Shown here: piece by piece, positions 1 through 5,850 of the stretch
How positions within the stretch are numbered: the stretch's first letter is position 1
Layout of the letters: every line of letters begins with the position of its first letter
DNA from: Gemmatimonadaceae bacterium
GTDB lineage: Bacteria > Gemmatimonadota > Gemmatimonadetes > Gemmatimonadales > Gemmatimonadaceae
Assembly (NCBI GenBank): GCA_019689955.1
Contig: JADGGM010000138.1
Span: forward strand, 1-7,403
Direction of reading: 5' to 3'
DNA: 7,403 nt
Program-made: the position numbers and the translations under genes
The notes under the pieces: generated by a model
The model's input: the letters and a program-made list of their open reading frames with translations, nothing else
What the model was told of the DNA's origin: nothing
Database searches by the model: none

Positions 1-1737
1 CCCCGTCGCGGTCCGCATCACCGCGTTCGCGTTCGCCAGCCCCCCGACCGGGAGGAGGTCGTACCCCATCGCCTGGAGCGAGTCCACGACCGCCGGGGCG
101 AGCCCATCGCGCTCGAACATCAGCCGGTCCGGCCACGCCTGGTGGTGGATCCGCGGCGCCGCCATCGCATCAGCGAGCGACATGTGGCCGTCGATCACGT
201 TCAGGATCACCTGCGTCGTCGTCGTGATGATGCGCGGGCCACCCGCGGCACCGACCACGAGGAGGAGCTTCCCATCGTGGTCCACCACGATCGTTGGCGA
301 CATCGCGCTCAGCATCCGCTTCCCCGGCGCGATCGCGTTCGCCTCCCCCTGCACGAGGCCGAACTGGTTCGGCTTCCCCGGCTGCGCGGCGAAGTCGTCC
401 ATCTCGTTGTTCAGGAAGAACCCCGCGCCGCGTACGTACACCCCCGAGCCGTAGAGCGAGTTGATCGTGGTCGTCGTCGCGATCGCGTTCCCAGCCGAGT
501 CGACCACGGAGTAGTGCGTCGTGTGCACCCCCTCGTGGGCGCTGCTCGTGAACGCCGGCGACGCGGACGCGTGCGCGTCCTCGATCGTCGCGCGCAGCGT
601 CTGCGCGTACGCCTTGCTCGTGAGCCTGTCCACCGGCGCCTGCACGAACGCCGGATCACCGAGCGTGGTGTTCCGGTCGATGAACGCCCGCCGGAACGCT
701 TCCGCCACGAGGTGCGTGTACATCGCGCTCCCGAACGGGGGGAGCGTCGGATACGTCTCCAGGATGTTGAGCGACTCGATCGTCGTCACCCCGCCGGAGG
801 AGGAGGGGGGCATCGCGAAGATCGTGTCGCCGCGGTAGGTGCCGCGGATCGGCTCCCGCCAGATGGGCGTGTAGCGGGCGAGGTCTTCCTTCGTGATGAT
901 CCCGCCGTCGCGCTGCATCTCGGCCACGATGCTGTCGGCGATGGCCCCTTTGTAGAACGCGTCCGGGCCTTGCGCCGCGATGAGCCGGAGCGTGCGCGCG
1001 AGCGCGGGCTGCACGAGGTGCGTCCCCGGCGCGAGCGGCTCGCCGTTGGGGAAGAACACCGCCGCCCCGGCGAACTTGGTGATCAGCGGGCGCGCCTCCG
1101 AGAGCGAGCGCCAGAGCGCGCTGTCGACGACGAACCCCTCCCCGGCGAGCCGGATCGCCGGCGCCATCACCTGCGCGAGCGACATGGTGCCGTAGCGGCG
1201 CAGCGCCTCGGCCATCCCCGCGACCGCCCCCGGCACCCCCGAGGCGAGCGGGCCCACGAGGCTCTTGTCGGTGAGCTTTCCGTTCGCGTCGATGTACATG
1301 TCGCGCGTCGCGGCCAGCGGGGCGACCTCGCGGTAATCGAGCGCCGCGACGCGCCCATCGGCCATGCGGATCACCATGAACCCCCCGCCGCCCAGGTTCC
1401 CCGCCGCGGGGTACGTGACCGCGAGCGCGAGCCCCGTGGCCACGGCCGCGTCCACGGCGTTACCGCCGCGCCGGAGGATCTCCACCCCGGCCTCGCTCGC
1501 GAGCGCGCTGTTGCTGGCGATCATCCCGTGCGGCGCCTCCGCCGCCGGCCGCCCCGCGGCGAAGCGCCACCCGGGCGGGAAGACGGGTGCGCGGTAGCTC
1601 TCGCGCGCCGGAGCGGGGCGTGCTGCCGGCGCGGACGGTACGCCGCCGATGGTCGAGGGGGTCGTCGTGTGGCAGGCCGCAGCGGTGGCGGCCAGGACCC
1701 CGATGCCGAGCGCACGATGGACGCGCAGCGAACGCAT
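1..1737 (-). CDS. ggt: Gamma-glutamyltransferase (glutathione hydrolase), 3' end cut by window edge
   Basis: Ntn-hydrolase that self-cleaves and then transfers or hydrolyses gamma-glutamyl groups from glutathione and related peptides outside the cytoplasm. Starting at ATG 1737, 579 residues are present. Residues 1-22 form a basic N-terminus, hydrophobic core and Ala-Ala-Ala-Cys (Cys22), so either a lipoprotein with a non-classical lipobox or a secreted protein. Seen motifs: LDYRE (Arg136, equivalent to the E. coli glutamate-binding Arg114), the autocleavage and nucleophile site VHTTHYSVVD (Thr406), Asn426, NNEMDDF (Asp448) and the oxyanion GG499-500 in GAAGGPRI. The second Ser of the usual LSSM pair is Ala478. 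Compared with E. coli GGT, roughly 20-30 C-terminal residues lie beyond position 1. The start has a good ribosome site (GGGAGA, 7 nt away). It is transcribed divergently from murQ. Family assignment is firm; substrate preference is unknown. Confidence 0.96.
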   Translation of the reverse strand, partial: MRSLRVHRALGIGVLAATAAACHTTTPSTIGGVPSAPAARPAPARESYRAPVFPPGWRFAAGRPAAEAPHGMIASNSALASEAGVEILRRGGNAVDAAVATGLALAVTYPAAGNLGGGGFMVIRMADGRVAALDYREVAPLAATRDMYIDANGKLTDKSLVGPLASGVPGAVAGMAEALRRYGTMSLAQVMAPAIRLAGEGFVVDSALWRSLSEARPLITKFAGAAVFFPNGEPLAPGTHLVQPALARTLRLIAAQGPDAFYKGAIADSIVAEMQRDGGIITKEDLARYTPIWREPIRGTYRGDTIFAMPPSSSGGVTTIESLNILETYPTLPPFGSAMYTHLVAEAFRRAFIDRNTTLGDPAFVQAPVDRLTSKAYAQTLRATIEDAHASASPAFTSSAHEGVHTTHYSVVDSAGNAIATTTTINSLYGSGVYVRGAGFFLNNEMDDFAAQPGKPNQFGLVQGEANAIAPGKRMLSAMSPTIVVDHDGKLLLVVGAAGGPRIITTTTQVILNVIDGHMSLADAMAAPRIHHQAWPDRLMFERDGLAPAVVDSLQAMGYDLLPVGGLANANAVMRTATG

Positions 1738-1744
1738 GACAGAG

Positions 1745-1750
1745 TCTCCC
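1745..1750 (-). promoter_or_regulatory. Ribosome binding site of ggt
   Basis: On the minus strand GGGAGA lies 7 nt before the ATG at 1737. It is a good Shine-Dalgarno match and supports this start, which also gives a complete export signal. Confidence 0.7.
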
Positions 1751-1776
1751 GAGATGAAGGTCGAAACAGCGGCCGA

Positions 1777-1806
1777 GCGTGCGCTCCGCCCGCGTGGAGC
1801 GCGCGT
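1777..1806 (-). promoter_or_regulatory. Hairpin in the ggt leader
   Basis: Positions 1781-1787 (GCGCTCC) and 1796-1802 (GGAGCGC) are perfect reverse complements around an 8-nt loop. The stem extends outward to 1777 and 1806 with G-U wobbles, giving about 11 pairs. It lies roughly 40-70 nt before the ggt start codon and would fold in a leader RNA if transcription begins upstream of it. It could be an mRNA structure, a protein site, or a by-product of high GC. No U-tract follows, so it is not a standard terminator. Confidence 0.35.
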
Positions 1807-1864
1807 CGTCGAGGCGTAAGCTCGGCGCCGGACCGTGGCGGCGGAAGATCCCGCACCGCGCCGC

Positions 1865-1882
1865 CCCGGCGCGCGCGCCGGG
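1865..1882. repeat. 18-bp perfect GC palindrome
   Basis: CCCGGCGCGCGCGCCGGG reads identically on both strands with no spacer. It lies 8 bp to the left of the CRP-like palindrome in the divergent control region. An alternating GC core can form by chance in such GC-rich DNA, so its role as an operator is only possible. Confidence 0.4.
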
Positions 1883-1890
1883 CTCGCGGG

Positions 1891-1906
1891 TGTGACCCAG
1901 GTCACG
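1891..1906. promoter_or_regulatory. CRP/FNR-family-like operator
   Basis: TGTGACCCAGGTCACG fits the CRP consensus TGTGA-N6-TCACA with one mismatch at the last base. Its core GTGACC-CA-GGTCAC is a perfect inverted repeat. Its centre is about 115 bp upstream of the predicted murQ transcription start and about 160 bp upstream of the ggt start codon, so it could serve either gene. The match is seen directly; the identity of the regulator is inferred, and other dimeric regulators with GTGAC/GGTCA half-sites are possible. Confidence 0.5.
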
Positions 1907-1976
1907 CGCTCCGGCGCCTCCGCGCGTGCGTTCCGCGAATCGTGCGCCGGCGCGCGTCCGCGTCGCGGGGCGCGGC

Positions 1977-2006
1977 TTGCCAGTGGCGCGCGGCGCCGGG
2001 TAAGTT
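1977..2006 (+). promoter_or_regulatory. Candidate promoter of the murQ-anmK-nagZ operon
   Basis: TTGCCA at 1977-1982 matches 5 of 6 bases of the -35 consensus. TAAGTT at 2001-2006, after an 18-bp spacer, is a weak -10 box that keeps the key first TA and last T. It is the only AT-richer patch just before murQ. Transcription would start near 2013, giving a leader of about 30 nt. The overlapping octamer TAAGTTAG also resembles the TAnnTTTG type of -7 element used in Bacteroidetes, with one mismatch. Confidence 0.45.
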
Positions 2007-2041
2007 AGCCAGCGGACCATTCACCTCAACCAGCTCGTGCT

Positions 2042-2965
2042 TTGACCACGTCGCACCTCGATCCACGGCTCACCGAGCGGCGCAACCCGCGCACCGCTGC
2101 GATCGACCTCGCCTCGCCCCTGGAAATCGTCGACCTCCTCAACACGGAAGACCGCACGGTGCCCGACATCGTTGCGGGGGAGCGGGTCGCGATCGCGCGC
2201 GCCATCGAGCTGGCCGAGAGCACCTTTCGCCGCGGCGGGCGGCTCTTCTACGTCGGCGCCGGGACCTCGGGGCGCCTCGGGGTCCTCGACGCGAGCGAGT
2301 GTCCCCCCACCTTCGGCACCGACCCGGAGATGGTGCAGGGGATCATCGCCGGCGGGGTCCCGGCGCTCACGCGCTCGCAGGAGGGCGCGGAAGACGTGGC
2401 CGCGGACGGCGCCGCCGCGCTCGATGCCCGCGGCGTGGGGCCCAGCGACTTCGTGATCGGGATCGCGGCCTCAGGTACCACCCCCTACGTGCGCGGCGCG
2501 CTGGAGCGGGCGATCGCGCTCGGCGCGTACACGGGGATCATCGCGTGCTCCCCCCCACCGGCGGAGCTCGTGGCGCGCCTCGACGTGGCCATCCTTCCGA
2601 TCACCGGGCCCGAGGCGATCACCGGCTCCACCCGCATGAAGGCCGGGACCGCGACGAAGCTCGTGCTCAACACCATCTCCACCGGCGCGATGATCCGGCT
2701 CGGGAAGACGTACGGCAACCTCATGGTCGACCTGCGCGCGATGAGCCAGAAGCTGGTGGACCGGGGCGAGCGCATTCTCATGGAGGTCTGCCGCGTCCCG
2801 CGCGCCGAGGCGCGGCGTCTCATCGACGCGGCCGGGGGGAGCGTGAAGACAGCGATCGTGATGGCCAAGTTGGGCGCATCGCGCGCGGAGGCGGAGCGCG
2901 CGCTCGCCGCGGCCGGCGGCGTGATTCGCCGCGTGATCAACGAGCCGCCGCCGCCGGTCGAGTGA
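2042..2965 (+). CDS. murQ: N-acetylmuramic acid 6-phosphate etherase
   Basis: Cytoplasmic SIS-fold lyase that cleaves the D-lactyl ether of MurNAc-6-phosphate to give GlcNAc-6-phosphate and D-lactate, the last MurNAc-specific step of wall recycling. The 307-residue protein is close to the E. coli length (298) and aligns throughout. Seen: LTERRNP near the N-terminus, the signature GAGTSGRLGVLDASECPPTF at 72-91 with Glu86 (E. coli Glu83), EGAED with Glu117 (E. coli Glu114), GIAASGTTPYV, GSTRMKAGTATKLVLN at 195-210 and GNLMVD. The TTG start at 2042 is forced: in this frame the nearest upstream stop is at 2006-2008 and no ATG, GTG or TTG lies between. No clear Shine-Dalgarno precedes it. First gene of a three-gene operon; its stop overlaps the anmK start by 4 bp. 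Both catalytic glutamates are present, so it should be active. Confidence 0.97.
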   Translation: MTTSHLDPRLTERRNPRTAAIDLASPLEIVDLLNTEDRTVPDIVAGERVAIARAIELAESTFRRGGRLFYVGAGTSGRLGVLDASECPPTFGTDPEMVQGIIAGGVPALTRSQEGAEDVAADGAAALDARGVGPSDFVIGIAASGTTPYVRGALERAIALGAYTGIIACSPPPAELVARLDVAILPITGPEAITGSTRMKAGTATKLVLNTISTGAMIRLGKTYGNLMVDLRAMSQKLVDRGERILMEVCRVPRAEARRLIDAAGGSVKTAIVMAKLGASRAEAERALAAAGGVIRRVINEPPPPVE

Positions 2966-4131
2966 TCCTCGCTCGTCCCCATTCGGGCGTGCCGGCCGCC
3001 GCCGATCCGGCGGTGCTCGTCGGGCTCATGTCGGGGACGTCGGCCGACGGGATCTCCGCGGCCGTGGCGCGCTTCTCGCCGGCCGATGGGCTCGTGCACG
3101 CCGAGCTCCTCGCCTATCACGCGCGCCCGTACACGCCGGAGCAGCGCGACCGCCTCCTCCGCGCGGTGGAGCGCGGGACCGCGGCCGAGTACTGCGCGCT
3201 CAACTTCGACCTCGGCGCCTGGCTCGCCGACGCCGCGCTCGACGCGATCGCCGCGGCGCGCATCCCCGCGGTCGCCGTGCGGGCGATCGCGTCGCACGGG
3301 CACACGATGTGGCACGCGGCGCCGCACGCGACCTGGCAGCTCGGCGAAGCGGCGGTCATCGCCGAGCGGACCGGGATCGAGGTGGTGAGCGACTTCCGCG
3401 TGCGCGACGTGGCCGCGGGAGGGCAGGGGGCGCCGCTCGTCGCGATCGCCGACCAGCTCCTCTTCGCCGCGCCCGGCGCGTGGAGAGCGCTGCAGAACCT
3501 CGGCGGGATCGGGAACGTGAGCGTGGTCCCGCCGCGCGGCGCCGAAGGGACGGTGCGCGCCTTCGACACCGGACCCGGGTGCGCCGTGCTCGACGGCGTC
3601 ACGCGCGCCCTCGTCCCCGAGCTCCCGTACGACGTGAACGGCGCGCTTGCCCAGCGCGGCTCCCCCGTCCCCGGCGTGGTCGCCGAGCTCCTCGCCGAGC
3701 CGTACTTCGCCGCGCCGCCACCCAAATCCACCGGGCGCGAGCTGTTCGACCGCGCGTACATCGCGCGGTTCATCGACCGCTGCCGCGCCGCGCGCCCCGG
3801 CGCGAGCCCCGAGGACATCGTCGCCACGGCGGTCGCCCTCACCGCGCAGAGCATCGCCGACGCGTACCGCCGCTTCGTCCCCGAGCCCGTGCGCGACGTC
3901 GTTCTCTCCGGCGGCGGCGCGCGCAACCCCGCGCTCGTCGCCGCGATCACCGCCGCCCTCGCCCCGCGCCCCGTCGCGCGCTTCGACGACCTCTTCTTCG
4001 ACGGCGAGGCGAAGGAGGCCGTCGCCTTCGCGCTCCTCGGCTGGCTCCACCTCTGCGGGCGCGCCGGGAACGTCCCCAGCGCCACCGGCGCGCGCGGCGC
4101 GCGCGTGCTCGGCAAACGGTGCCCCGCATGA
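2962..4131 (+). CDS. anmK: Anhydro-N-acetylmuramic acid kinase
   Basis: Cytoplasmic ASKHA-fold kinase that uses ATP and water to open 1,6-anhydro-MurNAc and give MurNAc-6-phosphate, the substrate of MurQ encoded just upstream. From GTG 2962 it has 389 residues, slightly more than E. coli AnmK (369). Motifs in order: GLMSGTSADG 21-30 (nucleotide phosphate loop), GQGAPLV near 155, NLGGIGN 179-185, FDTGPG 201-206 (Asp202, equivalent to the catalytic Asp of Pseudomonas AnmK), KSTGRELFD 255-263 and SGGGARN 316-322. The usual Asp of GTSxDGxD is Ser32. The GTG overlaps the murQ stop as GTGA, implying translational coupling; GTG 2989 and ATG 3028 are alternative starts, the latter cutting into the phosphate loop. 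The frame stays open far upstream to about position 142, but that part is antisense to ggt and overlaps murQ out of frame, so it is not coding. The stop overlaps nagZ as ATGA. Confidence 0.95.
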   Translation: MILARPHSGVPAAADPAVLVGLMSGTSADGISAAVARFSPADGLVHAELLAYHARPYTPEQRDRLLRAVERGTAAEYCALNFDLGAWLADAALDAIAAARIPAVAVRAIASHGHTMWHAAPHATWQLGEAAVIAERTGIEVVSDFRVRDVAAGGQGAPLVAIADQLLFAAPGAWRALQNLGGIGNVSVVPPRGAEGTVRAFDTGPGCAVLDGVTRALVPELPYDVNGALAQRGSPVPGVVAELLAEPYFAAPPPKSTGRELFDRAYIARFIDRCRAARPGASPEDIVATAVALTAQSIADAYRRFVPEPVRDVVLSGGGARNPALVAAITAALAPRPVARFDDLFFDGEAKEAVAFALLGWLHLCGRAGNVPSATGARGARVLGKRCPA

Positions 4132-5576
4132 GCGTCGCGAACCTCATCCTCACCGCCATCCGGTGGGACCCCGCGCTGGGGTACGAGAAGGACCGCCCCG
4201 CGTTCGAGCACGCGCTCGAGCGCGGCGTCGGCGGGTTCGTCCTCTTCGGCGGCGAGCAGGACGCCGTGCGCCAGCTCACCAAAGAGCTGCGCCTGCGCTC
4301 CAGGATCCCTCTCCTCATCGCCGCCGACCTCGAGCGCGGCGCAGGGCAGCAGTTCGCCGGCGCCACCGGCCTCCCACCGCTCGCCGCCATCGCCTCGCTC
4401 AACGACCCCGACGCCGTGCGCCGCGCCGCGCGCCTCACCGCGCGCGAGGCGCGCACCCTCGGGGTCAACTGGGACTTCGCCCCCGTCTGCGACGTCGACC
4501 TCACCCCCGACAACCCGATCCTCGGCACGCGCGCCTTCGGCACCGACCCGCACCGCGTCGCCTCGCTCGCCGCCACGTGGATCCGCGCGTGCCAGGGGGA
4601 GGGCGTGCTCGCGTGTGCCAAGCACTTCCCCGGCCACGGGCGCACGCGCGCCGACTCGCATCTCGAGCTCCCCGTCGTCGATGCGGCGAAGAAGGACCTG
4701 CTCGACGTCGACCTCCTCCCCTTCCGCGCCGCGATCGAGGCGGGGGTCGCGTCGATCATGACCGCGCACGTCGCCTATCCCGCGCTCGACGCCAGCGGCG
4801 CGCCGGCCACCTGCTCGCGCGAGATCCTGCAGTGGCTCCTCCGCCAGCAGCTCAAGTTCGACGGCCTCGTGGTGAGCGACGCGCTCGACATGGCCGGGGC
4901 CCACGCCGGCTGCACCGAGGGGGAGAGCGCCGTGGCCGCGCTCAACGCCGGGTGCGACCTCCTGCTCTGCCCGTCGAGCCTCGACGACCTCGTCGACGCG
5001 CTCGAGCGCGCGATCGCGTCGCGCGAGCTGCTGCCGGATGTGGTGCAGCAGTCGCTCCGGCGGCGCCTCAAGTGGGCGCAGTGGGCGTCGCCGCCGAACG
5101 AGTACCGGAAGCCCTCGGCCACCGACATCGCCTGGGGCGCCCAGCTCGCCGACCGCGTCGTGCGCATGGTGCGCGGCATCCGCCCGCCCGTCCGCGCCCC
5201 GCTCGACATCATCGTCATCGACGATGACGCGGCGATCACGCGCGGCCGGACGTCCCGCGAGCCCTTCTTCGCCACGTTCCGCGCCGCGGGGTGGGACGCG
5301 CGCGCGGTCGACGCCCCGGCGCGCGACGGCGCGCCCACCACGGTGATCGCGCTCTTCGGCGAGGTGCAGGCGGGGAAGGGGCGCGCCGGCTACAGCGAAG
5401 CGACGCAGGCCGCCGTGAGCGCCGCCTGCGCCGCGGCCCCCGACGCGCTCGTGATGCAGTTCGGGCACCCGCGCCTCATCCGCGAGCTCCCCGCGGCCAG
5501 GTCGATCGCGACCGCGTGGGGGGGCGACAGCGTGATGCAGCAGGCGGCGGCGCGGTGGCTCATGCGGAGCGGGTGA
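4128..5576 (+). CDS. nagZ: Glycoside hydrolase family 3 beta-N-acetylglucosaminidase (NagZ-type)
   Basis: Removes the non-reducing GlcNAc from GlcNAc-anhydroMurNAc and its peptides, supplying anhydro-MurNAc to AnmK. It has 482 residues and no signal peptide or membrane helix, so it is probably cytoplasmic like E. coli NagZ. Seen in the barrel domain (about 1-345): a GFVLFGG strand, AADLERG, NPILGTRAFG near 129-138, KHFPGHG 165-171 followed by Asp176-Ser-His178, the Asp/His acid-base dyad diagnostic of NagZ, and VVSDALDM with the nucleophile Asp251. Residues about 355-482 form an extra alpha/beta domain (DIIVIDDD, then TTVIALFGEVQ and MQFGHPRLI), resembling the second domain of longer Gram-positive-type NagZ enzymes but shorter; E. 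coli NagZ (341 aa) lacks it. ATG 4128 overlaps the anmK stop (ATGA). Last gene of the operon, ending 19 bp from the convergent kinase remnant with no obvious terminator. The catalytic set makes NagZ more likely than a generic beta-glucosidase. Confidence 0.92.
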   Translation: MSVANLILTAIRWDPALGYEKDRPAFEHALERGVGGFVLFGGEQDAVRQLTKELRLRSRIPLLIAADLERGAGQQFAGATGLPPLAAIASLNDPDAVRRAARLTAREARTLGVNWDFAPVCDVDLTPDNPILGTRAFGTDPHRVASLAATWIRACQGEGVLACAKHFPGHGRTRADSHLELPVVDAAKKDLLDVDLLPFRAAIEAGVASIMTAHVAYPALDASGAPATCSREILQWLLRQQLKFDGLVVSDALDMAGAHAGCTEGESAVAALNAGCDLLLCPSSLDDLVDALERAIASRELLPDVVQQSLRRRLKWAQWASPPNEYRKPSATDIAWGAQLADRVVRMVRGIRPPVRAPLDIIVIDDDAAITRGRTSREPFFATFRAAGWDARAVDAPARDGAPTTVIALFGEVQAGKGRAGYSEATQAAVSAACAAAPDALVMQFGHPRLIRELPAARSIATAWGGDSVMQQAAARWLMRSG

Positions 5577-5757
5577 GACCCCCCGCGGCGCCCACTCAAC
5601 GGCGCGCCACGACCGCGCGGAACCGTGAATCGTCGCGGAGCGACGCGAGCTCCGGGTCGATCGCCAACCAGACGGGCGACACGAAGTACGGCAGCCCCAC
5701 GATCGCATCGAGCCGAGCGATCGCGCGGTCCCGGTCCCCCACGTGGAGGTAGATCCG

Positions 5758-5793
5758 CGCGAGCACGCCGGCGACGAGCAGCACGCCGGCGAC
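5758..5793 (-). repeat. Two-copy 18-bp tandem repeat in the kinase remnant's membrane helix
   Basis: AGCACGCCGGCGAC occurs at 5762-5775 and again at 5780-5793 (plus-strand reading), a 14-bp identity with an 18-bp period. On the minus strand it encodes VAGVLL then VAGVLA, keeping frame. It sits where the membrane helix passes directly into the last TPR-like segment, so it may mark a join or simply be a slippage duplication. Confidence 0.6.
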
Positions 5794-5805
5794 CACCGCG
5801 AGAGC

Positions 5806-5850
5806 GATGGTCCGCCGGTACCCCCGGCGTCGCGCCGCGCCAGATGGTCC
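5806..5850. repeat. 8-bp direct repeat flanking the kinase frameshift point
   Basis: GATGGTCC is present at 5806-5813 and 5843-5850, 37 bp apart. The right copy lies at the last recognisable kinase residues (Gly-Thr-Ile just after HEH); the left copy lies at the first residues of the membrane helix in the other frame. The pair brackets the frame change, but an 8-bp match may be chance. Confidence 0.4.

Larger units (their letters stand above)
1738..2041. other. Divergent ggt/murQ intergenic control region
   Basis: About 300 bp between the divergent start codons contain no believable gene; open frames here lack start context and recognisable protein sequence. From left to right it holds the ggt ribosome site, a hairpin in the ggt leader, an 18-bp GC palindrome, a CRP-like palindrome, and a promoter candidate facing murQ. 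I found no convincing -35/-10 pair for ggt. The stretch 1907-1976 shows only short GC-rich self-complementary words and nothing I can assign. Confidence 0.7.

Noticed and set aside
1460..2020. Minus-strand open frame covering the start of ggt and the intergenic region
   Set aside because: It is out of frame with ggt and consists of Arg/Ala/Gly-rich sequence; it would also cover the predicted regulatory sites.
142..2961. Long plus-strand open frame continuous with anmK, suggesting a giant fusion protein
   Set aside because: Before 2962 the translation is Arg/His-rich with no family motifs, lies antisense to ggt and overlaps murQ out of frame. Only 2962-4131 encodes a recognisable protein.
2485..4050. 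Minus-strand open frame of about 520 codons opposite murQ and anmK
   Set aside because: Low-complexity antisense shadow without family motifs.
5390..5595. Extension of the kinase first frame antisense into nagZ
   Set aside because: It lies beyond the frameshift and shows no kinase or TPR motif; the genuine tail is in the other frame and stops at 5596.
5577..5595. Possible bidirectional terminator between nagZ and the kinase remnant
   Set aside because: The 19-bp gap has C and G runs but no convincing stem with a T tract on either strand.
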